Source of the DNA: Synechococcus sp. HK05
GTDB taxonomy: Bacteria > Cyanobacteriota > Cyanobacteriia > PCC-6307 > Cyanobiaceae
Reading direction: 5' to 3'
Assembly (NCBI RefSeq): GCF_019104765.1
Contig: NZ_JAHRXJ010000011.1
Location: forward strand, 434,001-498,000
DNA length: 64,000 nt
Shown: positions 29,710 through 38,363 of the stretch, piece after piece
Layout of the letters: each line of letters begins with the position of its first letter
Position numbering within the stretch: position 1 is the first letter of the stretch
The notes under the pieces: model-generated
Database searches by the model: none
What the model was told of the DNA's origin: nothing
What the model saw: only the letters and a program-made list of their open reading frames with translations
Made by a program: the position numbers and the translations under genes

Positions 29710-31641
29710 TTATCGATCCTGAGCGCTGTTGACGAGCTTCTGGCGCCGCCCCTCCAGTTCCAGCCAGAGCATCAGTGCGGTGACATCCGCGGGGCTCACC
29801 CCTGGCACCCGCGAGGCTTGCCCGAGATTCATGGGCTGCACGGCCGCCAGCTTCTCGCGGGCTTCGCGCGACAGGGTGCCAATGGAGGCGTAGTCGATGC
29901 CCGCGGGAATGGCTTTGTGCTCCTGCTTTTTCACCTGATCGATCTGCTGTTGCTGGCGGGCCAGGTAGCCGCTGTATTTGATGTCGATCTCGGCGCCCTC
30001 GCGCACGTCGAGGGGCAGGTCGGCATCGGCCAGGCCATGGCGCACCAGATCGGCGCTGTGGAAGCCAGGACGGCGCAGCAGGTCGGCCAGGGTGATCGAG
30101 CCCTTGATCGCGGCTCCGGTTTGCGCCACCACGGCTTCGGCGGCTGGATCGCTCACCTTGAGGCGCACAGTGTTGAGCCGTTGCTGTTCAGCTGCGATCG
30201 CCTCCTGCTTGCGGGTGTAGATCTCCCAGCGCCGATCGTCGATCAGGCCGAGCTCGCGGCCCAGGGGCGTAAGGCGCCGATCGGCGTTGTCGCCCCGCAG
30301 CACCAGGCGGTATTCGCTGCGGCTGGTGAGCACCCGGTAGGGCTCGCGCAGGTCCTTGGTGATCAGATCGTCGATCATCGTGCCGATGTAGCTGCCTTCC
30401 CGCGGGAAGTGCACCGGCTCCTGGTGGCGCAGCTGGCGCACAGCGTTGAGGCCCGCCACCAGACCCTGGGCGGCGGCCTCCTCATAGCCGGTGGTGCCGT
30501 TGAGCTGGCCCGCGGAATAGACCCCCTGCACCCGCTTGGTTTCCAGCGATGGCTTGAGTTGGGTGGCGGGCAGGTAGTCGTAGTCCACCGCATAGGCGGG
30601 CCGCAGCATCACGCACTGCTCCAGGCCAGGCAGGGTGCGCAGCAGCTCCAGTTGCAGCCGCTCGGGCAGGCCGGTGGAGAAGCCCTGCACGTAGATCTCC
30701 GGCGTGTCGCGCCCTTCCGGTTCCAGGAAGATCTGGTGGCTGTCTTTATCGGCGAAGCGCACAATCTTGTCTTCGATCGAGGGGCAATAGCGAGGCCCCT
30801 TGCTGTCGATGAAGCCGCCGTAGATCGGCGTGAGGTGGAGGTTGTCGCGGATCAGCTGATGCGTCGCCGCCGTGGTGCGGGTGATGTGGCAGCTCATCGG
30901 CTCACCGCTCACCCAGCTGGCCGGATCAAAGGAGAAGTAGCGCCCGTGGGCGTCGCTGGGCTGCTCCTCCAGTTGATCGAGGGCGATGCTGCGCCGGTCC
31001 ACCCGTGCCGGGGTGCCCGTTTTGAGGCGGCCCATCTGGAAGCCCAGGGCCTCCAGCGCTTCGGTGAGGCCTTCGGCGGCTTGCTCTCCGGCGCGGCCGG
31101 CACTCATCGATTGGTTGCCCACCCAGATCTGGCCGCCCAGAAAGGTGCCGGCGGTGAGGATTACGGCGCCGGCGCTGTAGGTGCTGCCGAAGTAGGTGCG
31201 CACCCCGGCGATGCGGGCGTCCTCGCCGGGTGTGCCTTCCACCTCCAGGCCCGTCACCATCGCCTCGCGCAGCGCCAGGTTGGGGGTGTGCTGCAACAGC
31301 TGCAGCATCTGGCGGGCGTATTGGCGCTTGTCGGTTTGGGCGCGCAGGGCCCACACGGCCGGGCCGCGGCTGGCATTGAGGATGCGCTTCTGCAGGGCGG
31401 TGGCATCGGCCAGGCGGCCGATCACGCCACCGAGGGCGTCCACCTCATGCACCAGCTGGCTCTTGGCCGGACCACCCACCGCCGGGTTGCAGGGCTGCCA
31501 GGCGATGCGATCGAGGTTGAGTGAAAAGAGAGCGGTGGAGCAGCCCAGCCGCGCCGCCGTGACTGCCGCCTCGCAGCCTGCATGGCCGCCCCCCACGACG
31601 ATCACGTCGAAGTGTTCAGTGGGCGTACTGCTGAAGGCCAT
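29710..31641 (-). CDS. mnmG: tRNA uridine 5-carboxymethylaminomethyl modification enzyme MnmG (GidA)
   Basis: FAD-dependent enzyme that with MnmE modifies U34 of tRNAs. 643 residues. The FAD-binding motif [19 protein letters not shown] is at residues about 16-34. MnmG signatures [21 protein letters not shown] and [17 protein letters not shown] are present, and the helical MnmE-binding C-terminus ends with [12 protein letters not shown]. Length and frame are normal. dnaB lies nine bases upstream on the same strand. Confidence 0.95.
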   Translation of the reverse strand: MAFSSTPTEHFDVIVVGGGHAGCEAAVTAARLGCSTALFSLNLDRIAWQPCNPAVGGPAKSQLVHEVDALGGVIGRLADATALQKRILNASRGPAVWALRAQTDKRQYARQMLQLLQHTPNLALREAMVTGLEVEGTPGEDARIAGVRTYFGSTYSAGAVILTAGTFLGGQIWVGNQSMSAGRAGEQAAEGLTEALEALGFQMGRLKTGTPARVDRRSIALDQLEEQPSDAHGRYFSFDPASWVSGEPMSCHITRTTAATHQLIRDNLHLTPIYGGFIDSKGPRYCPSIEDKIVRFADKDSHQIFLEPEGRDTPEIYVQGFSTGLPERLQLELLRTLPGLEQCVMLRPAYAVDYDYLPATQLKPSLETKRVQGVYSAGQLNGTTGYEEAAAQGLVAGLNAVRQLRHQEPVHFPREGSYIGTMIDDLITKDLREPYRVLTSRSEYRLVLRGDNADRRLTPLGRELGLIDDRRWEIYTRKQEAIAAEQQRLNTVRLKVSDPAAEAVVAQTGAAIKGSITLADLLRRPGFHSADLVRHGLADADLPLDVREGAEIDIKYSGYLARQQQQIDQVKKQEHKAIPAGIDYASIGTLSREAREKLAAVQPMNLGQASRVPGVSPADVTALMLWLELEGRRQKLVNSAQDR

Positions 31642-31650
31642 CGGCTGACG

Positions 31651-33069
31651 CTAGGGCGCGGCCAGGTTGCGGAAGCGGGTGAACTGCGGCTCAAACAGCA
31701 GCTTCACCGTGCCCACCGGGCCGTTGCGGTGCTTGGTCACGATGATTTCGGTGATGCCGCGATCGGGCGTATCGGGGTTGTAGTACTCGTCGCGGTAGAT
31801 CATCAGCACCAGGTCGGCGTCCTGCTCGATTGAGCCCGATTCCCGCAGGTCCGAGAGCATCGGGCGTTTGTTGGTGCGGGCCTCCACGCCCCGGCTGAGC
31901 TGGGAAAGGGCGATCACCGGCACGTTCAGTTCGCGGGCCATCTGTTTGAGGCCCCGGGTGATGCGGGAGAGCTCCTGCACGCGGTTGTCGGAGCCGCCGC
32001 CTTCCATCAGCTGCAGGTAGTCGATCACCACCAAGCCGAGCTCCTTGCCGGATTCGGCCATCAGCCGCCGGCAGAGCGAGCGCATCTCGAGCACGCCGGC
32101 GTTGGGTTTGTCGTCGATATAAATCGGCATCTGGCCGAGGGTGCTGATGCCCTGGCCCAGCAGCGGCCACTCCTCTGGCTGCAGCCGGCCGGTGCGCAGG
32201 CGGCCGCTTTCGATGCCCACCTCCATCGCCAGCAGGCGGTAGGTGAGCTGCTCCTTGCTCATCTCGAGCGAAAACACGCACACCGGCAGGTTGTGCAGCT
32301 GGGCCACGTTCTTGGCCAGGTTGAGCGTGATCGCGGTTTTGCCCATGGCGGGGCGGCCGGCAATGATGATCAGGTCGCTGCGCTGCAGCCCCTGGGTCAT
32401 CGCATCCAGGTCGTAGAAGTTCACCGGGATGCCAGCCACCGCCGTGCCCAACGAGCGGCTTTCGATCTCGTTGAAGGTGGCGGTGAGGATCTCGGCCGTG
32501 GGGGTGAGGCCGACGCTCGGTTTCTCCTGGCTGATGGCGAAGATCTTCTGCTCCGCTTCATCGAGCACCTGCTCCATCGGCTTGCTCTGATCGAAGCCGA
32601 GCTGGATCACCTCGTTGCCGGAGCGGATCAGCTGGCGGCGCAGAAACTTGTCCATCACCAGGCGCGCCACCTGGTCGATCGAGGCGGTGGAGAGGGTGCG
32701 CTCCACCAGCTCCACCAGCCGGCCGCTGCCACCCACCTTCTCCAGGGCGCCGGTGTCCGCCAGCCAGGCGGTCATCGCGGTGAGGTCGGTGGGTTTGCCC
32801 TGGCCGTGCAGCATCAGAGCGGTGCGGTAGATCTCGCGGTGGGCCGTGAGATAGAAGGCCTCCGGCTGCAGCACATCGGCCACGCGGCCGATCGCGTCCG
32901 GGTCGAGCAGGATGCCGCCCAGCACGGCCTCCTCGGCTTCGAGGTTCTGCGGTGGCACGCCATCCGGCATGGCCTCGAAGTTGGCTTCGTCGCGGGGGCG
33001 GCCGCGGGAGCCTGGCCGGCGGCCCTGACCCTCTTCGGGATCGAGGTTGCTGAGGGGAACGCTCACCAT
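31651..33069 (-). CDS. dnaB: replicative DNA helicase DnaB
   Basis: Hexameric fork helicase, 472 residues. The N-terminal DnaG-interacting domain (PPQNLEAEEAVLGGILLDPD) is followed by a RecA-like motor with Walker A AGRPAMGKTAITLNLAKNV (about residues 238-256) and Walker B VVIDYLQLM. The motor domain has no intein insertion, although cyanobacterial dnaB genes often carry one. The start MVSVPLSNLDPEEG is at 33069. It is separated from rplI by a terminator. Confidence 0.95.
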   Translation of the reverse strand: MVSVPLSNLDPEEGQGRRPGSRGRPRDEANFEAMPDGVPPQNLEAEEAVLGGILLDPDAIGRVADVLQPEAFYLTAHREIYRTALMLHGQGKPTDLTAMTAWLADTGALEKVGGSGRLVELVERTLSTASIDQVARLVMDKFLRRQLIRSGNEVIQLGFDQSKPMEQVLDEAEQKIFAISQEKPSVGLTPTAEILTATFNEIESRSLGTAVAGIPVNFYDLDAMTQGLQRSDLIIIAGRPAMGKTAITLNLAKNVAQLHNLPVCVFSLEMSKEQLTYRLLAMEVGIESGRLRTGRLQPEEWPLLGQGISTLGQMPIYIDDKPNAGVLEMRSLCRRLMAESGKELGLVVIDYLQLMEGGGSDNRVQELSRITRGLKQMARELNVPVIALSQLSRGVEARTNKRPMLSDLRESGSIEQDADLVLMIYRDEYYNPDTPDRGITEIIVTKHRNGPVGTVKLLFEPQFTRFRNLAAP

Positions 33070-33103
33070 GGCCGGGGTGCCGCCGAAGAGGGGTGGTAGG
33101 GAA

Positions 33104-33137
33104 CAAAAAACCGCCAGACCCTGCAGGGCCTGACGGC
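33104..33137 (-). terminator. rho-independent terminator after rplI
   Basis: On the minus strand an 11-bp stem (GCCGTCAGGCCC and GGGTCTGGCGG arms around TGCA) is followed directly by a run of six T. It lies downstream of rplI and upstream of dnaB, so it should end the rplI transcript. Confidence 0.85.
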
Positions 33138-33213
33138 AAAGGGGATCACCATTGTCTCGCCACGGTTGCGTGCGGCAACCCGTGGATGGCGGTCGATGCG
33201 GAGATCGCCTGGA

Positions 33214-33672
33214 TCAGTGGCTCACCACTTCCAGGTTGATTTCTGCGGTCACTTCGCTGTGGAGCTTCACCTGCACCTTGTAGGCGCCGGTGCGGTGGAT
33301 TTCGGGAACGATGATGTCGCGGCGATCCACTTCCTTCTTGGTGGCGGCTTCGATGGCCTCGGCCACATCGCCGTTGGTCACGGTGCCGAACAGCACGTCA
33401 TCGCCGCCGGTCTGCTTCTTCACGGTGAAGCGGCCGATGGTGTCGAGGGCGGTGCGGAAGGCCACGGCCTCAGCCTTGAGGGCGGCTTGACGCTCGGCTT
33501 CCTTGGCGCGGCGGTGCTCCACCTGGCGCATCACGGCGGGGGTGACGGGCACAGCCTTGCCCTGGGGCAGCAGGAAGTTGCGGGCGTAGCCGGGAGCCAC
33601 CTCCACCAGATCGCCGTCCTTACCCAGGCTGAGGACGTCCTCGCTGAGGACCACAGAAACGCGCTTGGCCAT
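33214..33672 (-). CDS. rplI: 50S ribosomal protein bL9
   Basis: 152 residues with the bL9 N-terminal signature ([34 protein letters not shown]), a long central helix ([20 protein letters not shown]) and the C-terminal rRNA-binding domain. It binds 23S rRNA near the L1 stalk. The intact frame and normal length leave no doubt. Confidence 0.96.
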   Translation of the reverse strand: MAKRVSVVLSEDVLSLGKDGDLVEVAPGYARNFLLPQGKAVPVTPAVMRQVEHRRAKEAERQAALKAEAVAFRTALDTIGRFTVKKQTGGDDVLFGTVTNGDVAEAIEAATKKEVDRRDIIVPEIHRTGAYKVQVKLHSEVTAEINLEVVSH

Positions 33673-33715
33673 GGGATCTACGTACTAACGATCAACGGAT
33701 GGGCGATTGATGAGC

Positions 33716-34645
33716 CTACGCCACGGGTGCCTGAGCACCTTGTGTGAGCGGCGCCGGCAGCCGCACCTGGCTGGCCAGGCCGAGGCGCTGCATGGCGCGG
33801 ATGTGCAGCCAGGTGAGGTCGGGCTCGCGGCGGCCCCAGCCGTGGCGGGCGGAGTGGGGGTAGGCGTGGTGGGTGTTGTGCCAGCCCTCGCCGAAGGTCA
33901 CGGCGGCCACCCAGGGGTTGTTACGGGAGCCGTCGCCGCTGTCGTGGAGCACGTAGCCCCAGCGGTGGGTGGCGGAGTTCACCAGCCAGGTGGCGTGATA
34001 CACGAGCACCAGGCGCAGGGGGATGCCCCAGAGCACGAGGGCCCAGCCGCCGGCGCCGGTGATGGTGCCGAGCCAGAAGAGCAGGCCGGCCAGGGGCAGT
34101 TGCAGGAGCAGGAAGTTGGTGTTCAGCCAGCGGTAGTAGGGATCGGCGGCCAGATCGCCCGTGAGGCGCGGAATCGCTCCCTTGGCCGGGATGGGACGGA
34201 ACATCCAGCCCATGTGGCTCCACCAGAAGCCGCGGTGGCTGTTGTGGTGATCCGGTTCCGTATCAGAAAACTTATGGTGGTGGCGATGCAGGCCCACCCA
34301 GTCGATCGGGCCGTGTTGGCAGCTGAGGGCGCCGCAGGTGGCGAAGAAGCGCTCCAGCCAGCGGGGCACCCGGAAAGCGCGGTGGCTGAGCAGCCGGTGG
34401 TAGCCGATGGTCACGCCCAGGCAGGCGGTGACCCAATACAGAACCGCCAGGGTGCCGATGGCGGTGAGGCTCCAGAACTGGGGGAGCAGTGCCACCAGGG
34501 CGAGCACATGGAGGGCGCCCATGAACAGGATCACGACCCAGTCACGCCCCTGGGGGTCGCTATTGAGCGAGGGGATCGCGTGCTGCGCGCCGCGCGGCCG
34601 GTGCAGGTGCCGCACGCTTCCGAGGCTGGTGATGGTGGCCGTCAC
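33716..34645 (-). CDS. desC: acyl-lipid delta-9 fatty acid desaturase
   Basis: Membrane di-iron desaturase of 309 residues that introduces the first double bond into acyl chains of membrane lipids. The three histidine boxes are HRLLSH, HRHHH (WVGLHRHHHKFSD) and HNTHH (FGEGWHNTHHAYP), with hydrophobic helices between them. The start is a GTG at 34645 supported by GGAGGG a few bases upstream. It is divergent from an XRE-like regulator across a 51-base gap holding palindromes. A second desaturase lies at 35467. Confidence 0.9.
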   Translation of the reverse strand: MTATITSLGSVRHLHRPRGAQHAIPSLNSDPQGRDWVVILFMGALHVLALVALLPQFWSLTAIGTLAVLYWVTACLGVTIGYHRLLSHRAFRVPRWLERFFATCGALSCQHGPIDWVGLHRHHHKFSDTEPDHHNSHRGFWWSHMGWMFRPIPAKGAIPRLTGDLAADPYYRWLNTNFLLLQLPLAGLLFWLGTITGAGGWALVLWGIPLRLVLVYHATWLVNSATHRWGYVLHDSGDGSRNNPWVAAVTFGEGWHNTHHAYPHSARHGWGRREPDLTWLHIRAMQRLGLASQVRLPAPLTQGAQAPVA

Positions 34646-34662
34646 GGGCCCTCCGTGTGTTT

Positions 34663-34708
34663 CCGATAAAATGGTAGCACTACGGATCCGTATCAAGTGG
34701 ATTATCGG
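34663..34708. promoter_or_regulatory. palindromic operator candidate between desC and the regulator
   Basis: The 51-base divergent gap contains a perfect 12-bp palindrome TACGGATCCGTA (34681-34692). It is flanked by an inverted repeat CCGATAA (34663-34669) / TTATCGG (34702-34708) that reaches into the start of the regulator gene. The position suggests binding by the adjacent regulator to control itself and desC. This is inference from symmetry and location. Confidence 0.5.
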
Positions 34709-35479
34709 AGTGAACTCGAAGCGGGTCGCGATGCGTTCGGGCATCTGATCAAGGTGTGGCACGAGCGCAATGGTTGGAGTCAGCGGGTGTTGCCGGCCCT
34801 GGCGGAGCGTCTGGAGCTGGGCCGCGTGCACAACTCCCAGCTCTCCAACCTGCGCAACCGCAAGCTCGCTTCGCCGGGTCCGGAGTTGTTCGTGGCGCTG
34901 GGGCGGATCAATCAGCTGCTGGCGCATCAGGCCGGTGCCTCGGGTCTGGCCGCCCCGCTGGCCGAGCAGTTGGCGGATCAGCCGGAGCTGCTCAGTGCGC
35001 TTGAGGCCTCAGCCCTGCCGCTGCTGGCCAACGATGGCGCGGCCCTGGGCCCAGCCCAGCTGTTCGAGATCTTCGTGGGGCTCAGAGCCTTGCCGGCCGG
35101 CTTCGATCTGCGGATCCAGGCGGCAGAAGCCGCGGGCCTGAGCGCTGCCCTGGCGGAGCTGTTCACGGCCGGGCGCCCCTGGCGGCTCTGCCGTGAGCCC
35201 GTGCTGGCGGCTTACCCGGTGGAGAAGCGGCAGCGGCGTGAGCGTTTTGCGGAGGTGATGGCCGGCCAGCGCGACTTCAGCGCCGAGGAACTGGATGCGG
35301 AGCTGAATGATTTGCGCCTCACCCTGGCGGCGCTGGGGGCTACCCAGGAGGAGGAGCTCAGCGCCGATCAGTTTCTGGAGCTCTTGCGCCAAAAAGCCCG
35401 GCTGCTGGTGCAACCGGGCTCAGAGAATGGGGAGGCTGATCTGGCGGAAGCGATCCGCCGGCAGCTTCAAGCGGGATAG
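34697..35479 (+). CDS. XRE-like helix-turn-helix regulator, picocyanobacterial type
   Basis: 260 residues. The N-terminal part HLIKVWHERNGWSQRVLPAL...RVHNSQLSNLRNRKLASPG (about residues 16-60) reads as a helix-turn-helix of the XRE general type, and the rest is helical with acidic segments. The start is the GTG at 34697. It lies between two desaturase genes and is divergent from the first, so control of membrane desaturation is plausible but unproved. Its end overlaps the second desaturase by 13 bases. Confidence 0.65.
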   Translation: MDYRSELEAGRDAFGHLIKVWHERNGWSQRVLPALAERLELGRVHNSQLSNLRNRKLASPGPELFVALGRINQLLAHQAGASGLAAPLAEQLADQPELLSALEASALPLLANDGAALGPAQLFEIFVGLRALPAGFDLRIQAAEAAGLSAALAELFTAGRPWRLCREPVLAAYPVEKRQRRERFAEVMAGQRDFSAEELDAELNDLRLTLAALGATQEEELSADQFLELLRQKARLLVQPGSENGEADLAEAIRRQLQAG

Positions 35480-36432
35480 CGCGCCTCGCGGATGCGCTTG
35501 GCCCAGCCCAGGGCGCGCAGCAGCTTGATGTGCTGCCAGGTGATGTCGAACTCAAACCAGCGCAGGCCATGGCGGGCGCTGGAGGGGTGGGCGTGGTGGT
35601 TGTTGTGCCAGCCCTCGCCGAAGCTCAGGATCGCCACCCACCAGCAGTTGCGCGAGAGATCGGGGCAGTCGAAGTTGCGGTAGCCGAAGGCGTGGGTGGC
35701 GGAGTTCACCAGCCAGGTCACGTGATACACGAGCACCAGCCGCAGGGGGATGGCCCAGAGCACCAGGCCGAGTCCACCGCCATGCACCTGTGCGGCATTG
35801 CCATACCAGTAGAGGGCCGCGCCCAGGGGGATCTGCAGCAGCAGGAACCAGCGATCGAGCCAGCGGTAGAAGGGGTCCTGGAGCATGTCGCCGGTGAAGC
35901 GATGCAGCTCCTTGATGGCCGGGATGTCGTGCAGCATCCAGTCGCTGTGGGCCCACCACAGGCCGCGGGCGGCGTCGTGGTGGTCGTTGGGCTGGTCGGA
36001 GAATTTGTGGTGGTGGCGGTGCAGGCCCACCCACTCGATCGGGCCGCTCTGGCAGGCCAGGGTGCCCATCAGCACCAGCACCCGCTCCACCCACTTCGGA
36101 GCCACAAAGCTGCGGTGGGCCACCAAGCGGTGCAGGCCGAGGGTCACCCCCAGCACCGTGGTCCAGTACAGAACCGCCAGCACCGCAACGCCTTGCCAGC
36201 TCCAGTACTGGGGCAGAAGGGCAAACACGGCGCCCACGTGGATCGCCAACATGAAGCCGGTGGTGCCCAGCTTGTATTTCCTCTGGCTGCGAGGCAGCGG
36301 TGCGCGGGGCACCACCAAGGCGGCCCGCATGCGTGCTTCCTGGGCTTCGCTGTAGCTGCCTGAACCACCCTCCAGCTCAACGCTGACGCGCTGGTTGCGT
36401 GCCGCGGAGGCGGCATCTTGGGCAAGTACCAA
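35467..36432 (-). CDS. desC: acyl-lipid delta-9 fatty acid desaturase (second copy)
   Basis: 321 residues, paralogue of the gene at 33716, with histidine boxes HRLVAH, HRHHH (WVGLHRHHHKFSD) and HNNHH (FGEGWHNNHHAHP). It has a longer N-terminus (about 35 residues before the first helix). Two desC-type genes with different specificity or temperature response are common in marine and freshwater picocyanobacteria. A perfect hairpin lies in its leader at 36474-36490. Confidence 0.9.
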   Translation of the reverse strand: MVLAQDAASAARNQRVSVELEGGSGSYSEAQEARMRAALVVPRAPLPRSQRKYKLGTTGFMLAIHVGAVFALLPQYWSWQGVAVLAVLYWTTVLGVTLGLHRLVAHRSFVAPKWVERVLVLMGTLACQSGPIEWVGLHRHHHKFSDQPNDHHDAARGLWWAHSDWMLHDIPAIKELHRFTGDMLQDPFYRWLDRWFLLLQIPLGAALYWYGNAAQVHGGGLGLVLWAIPLRLVLVYHVTWLVNSATHAFGYRNFDCPDLSRNCWWVAILSFGEGWHNNHHAHPSSARHGLRWFEFDITWQHIKLLRALGWAKRIREARYPA

Positions 36433-36473
36433 AGTGAACTCCTAGAGGATGCGCAGGCTCTGGTTCGCTGGTT

Positions 36474-36490
36474 GGGTCCCGTTGGGACCC
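36474..36490. promoter_or_regulatory. hairpin in the desaturase leader
   Basis: Perfect 7-bp inverted repeat GGGTCCC-GTT-GGGACCC, 42 bases upstream of the second desaturase start and without a T run. It could be an RNA structure in the 5' leader or a protein site. Further upstream, ATCCG (36547-36551) and CGGAT (36564-36568) form another dyad resembling half-sites of the operator at 34681. Confidence 0.4.
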
Positions 36491-36616
36491 ACGCACCACT
36501 GGCCTGGGGTGGCTGGTCGCAGCAGGGCGCTGTAACCAACACACCAATCCGAAAAAATCTAGACGGATGATCGACCGGCACGCGGCCTGCAGCATGGGGT
36601 TGCGTTGTTGTTTGGC

Positions 36617-37888
36617 ATGAGCGCACCCCATCAGGCCTGGGTGGCCGATCAGCTGGCCGCTGCCCTGGAGCGCACGGCGCCGTTGGCCCAGCGGCGCCGC
36701 GCCGGCGTGAAGCCGCGGTTGGAACGGGTGCTGGGGGCGTTCCGCGCTGAGCGCCTCGGGGTGCACCACTTCGCCTCGGTGAGCGGCTACGGCCATGGCG
36801 ATCTGGGCCGGGAGGTGCTCGATCGTGTGTTTGCACGGGTGCTGCAGGCCGAGGCGGCTGCGGTGCGGCTGCAGTTTGTGAGCGGCACCCATGCCATTGC
36901 AGCGGCTCTGTATGGCGTGCTGCGCCCTGGCGATCGCTTGCTGGCGCTCACGGGTCGCCCTTACGACACCCTCGAGGAGGTGATCGGCATCCGCGGCGAG
37001 GGCCAGGGATCGCTGGCCGAATTCGGCATCGCCTACGACGAGCTCGACCTGCTGCCAGACGGCACGGTGAACGAAGCCGGCATCGCCGAGGCGCTGGCGC
37101 CGCCCACCCGCATGGTGCTGATCCAGCGCAGCTGTGGCTACAGCTGGCGGCCTTCACTCACGGTGGAGCAGATCGGCCGGCTGGTGGAGCAGGTGAAAGC
37201 GATCCAGCCCGGCTGCCTGGTGTTTGTCGACAACTGCTACGGCGAGCTGGTGGAGCTGCTGGAGCCCACGGCCGTGGGTGCGGATCTGATGGCGGGCTCC
37301 TTGATCAAAAACCTGGGCGGCACGATCGCTCCCACCGGGGGCTATGTGGCCGGCCGGGCGGAGCTGGTGGAGCAGGCCTGCTGCCGGCTCACGGCACCGG
37401 GCATCGGCAGTGAGGGCGGTACGGGCTTTGATCTGCACCGATTGCTGTTCCAGGGCTTGTTCCTCGCGCCGCAGATGGTCACGGAAGCCCTGCTCTGCGC
37501 CGAGCTCACCGCCGCCGTGTTTGAAGGGTTGGGCTATGCCGTGAAACCGCTGGTGGGTGGGGTGCGCAGCGATGTGATTCAGGCGGTACGTTTCGGTTCA
37601 CCGGAGCCGCTCAAGGCGGTGTGCCGGGCGTTCCAGGGCTGTTCACCGGTGGGCAGCTACCTCGATCCCGTGCCCGCGCCGATGCCCGGCTACGCCAGCG
37701 AACTGGTGATGGCCGGCGGCACTTTCATCGACGGCAGCACCAGTGAGTTCTCCGCCGACGGCCCCCTGCGCGAGCCCTACGTGCTCTATGCCCAGGGCGG
37801 CACCACCGCTGCCCACGCTGAGCTGGCCCTGGAGCGGGCCTTGCTGGCGCTGGCGGAAGGCGGTTGGTGTGGGCCGGCGGCAGGCTGA
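36617..37888 (+). CDS. PLP-dependent methionine gamma-lyase-family protein (aluminum-resistance type)
   Basis: 423 residues of the COG4100 family of fold-type-I PLP enzymes. Visible parts are FVSGTHAIAAALYGVLRPGD (cofactor phosphate region), QRSCGYSWRPSL, and FVDNCYGELVE followed by GSLIKNLGGTIAPTGGYVAG, where the Lys is the likely Schiff-base residue (about 235-240). Some members are annotated as aluminum-resistance proteins; the physiological substrate is unclear. The ATG at 36617 is preferred to the 36605 start. gcvH follows 85 bases downstream. Confidence 0.82.
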   Translation: MSAPHQAWVADQLAAALERTAPLAQRRRAGVKPRLERVLGAFRAERLGVHHFASVSGYGHGDLGREVLDRVFARVLQAEAAAVRLQFVSGTHAIAAALYGVLRPGDRLLALTGRPYDTLEEVIGIRGEGQGSLAEFGIAYDELDLLPDGTVNEAGIAEALAPPTRMVLIQRSCGYSWRPSLTVEQIGRLVEQVKAIQPGCLVFVDNCYGELVELLEPTAVGADLMAGSLIKNLGGTIAPTGGYVAGRAELVEQACCRLTAPGIGSEGGTGFDLHRLLFQGLFLAPQMVTEALLCAELTAAVFEGLGYAVKPLVGGVRSDVIQAVRFGSPEPLKAVCRAFQGCSPVGSYLDPVPAPMPGYASELVMAGGTFIDGSTSEFSADGPLREPYVLYAQGGTTAAHAELALERALLALAEGGWCGPAAG

Positions 37889-37973
37889 GTCAGGCCCGAT
37901 GCAGTGACACGTCGTAGCCCCGCGCCGCTGATTTCCGACAGACTGCAGCGCAGCAACCGCCCAGGCGGCACCC

Positions 37974-38363
37974 ATGGCTTTCAGTACCCCCGACGACTGC
38001 CGTTACGCCGACAGCCATGAATTCGTCCGCGCGGAGGGGGAGCTGGCCCGCATCGGTGTCAGCGCCTTTGCCGTGGATCAGCTGGGCGACATCGTGTTTG
38101 TGGAGCTGCCCAAGGTGGGCGCCAGCCTCAGCCAGGGCAGCAGCTTCGGCACCGTGGAATCAGTCAAGGCCGTGGAGGAGTTGTTGGCGCCCATCAGCGG
38201 CGTGATTGAGGCGCGCAACGAAGCGGTCTTGGCTAGCCCCGAAGAGCTGCAGAACGACCCCTATGGCGAGGGTTGGCTGCTGTTAGTGCGCCCCAGTGAG
38301 CCCGCACAGATCGATGCGCTGATGGATGCCGCCACCTACAGCGCCAAGGTGGATGGACACTGA
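37974..38363 (+). CDS. gcvH: glycine cleavage system H protein
   Basis: 129 residues. Lipoyl carrier that shuttles the aminomethyl group between P, T and L proteins. The lipoyl-accepting lysine is K65 in [16 protein letters not shown]-terminal [20 protein letters not shown] is typical. It overlaps the gcvP start by 11 bases, so translation of the two is coupled. Confidence 0.95.
   Translation: MAFSTPDDCRYADSHEFVRAEGELARIGVSAFAVDQLGDIVFVELPKVGASLSQGSSFGTVESVKAVEELLAPISGVIEARNEAVLASPEELQNDPYGEGWLLLVRPSEPAQIDALMDAATYSAKVDGH

Noticed and set aside
31651-33069. Intein in DnaB
   Set aside because: Cyanobacterial dnaB often has one, but this protein has normal length and uninterrupted Walker motifs.
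29710-33672. The mnmG-dnaB-rplI order as something unusual
   Set aside because: This is normal core gene organisation, with a clear terminator between rplI and dnaB.
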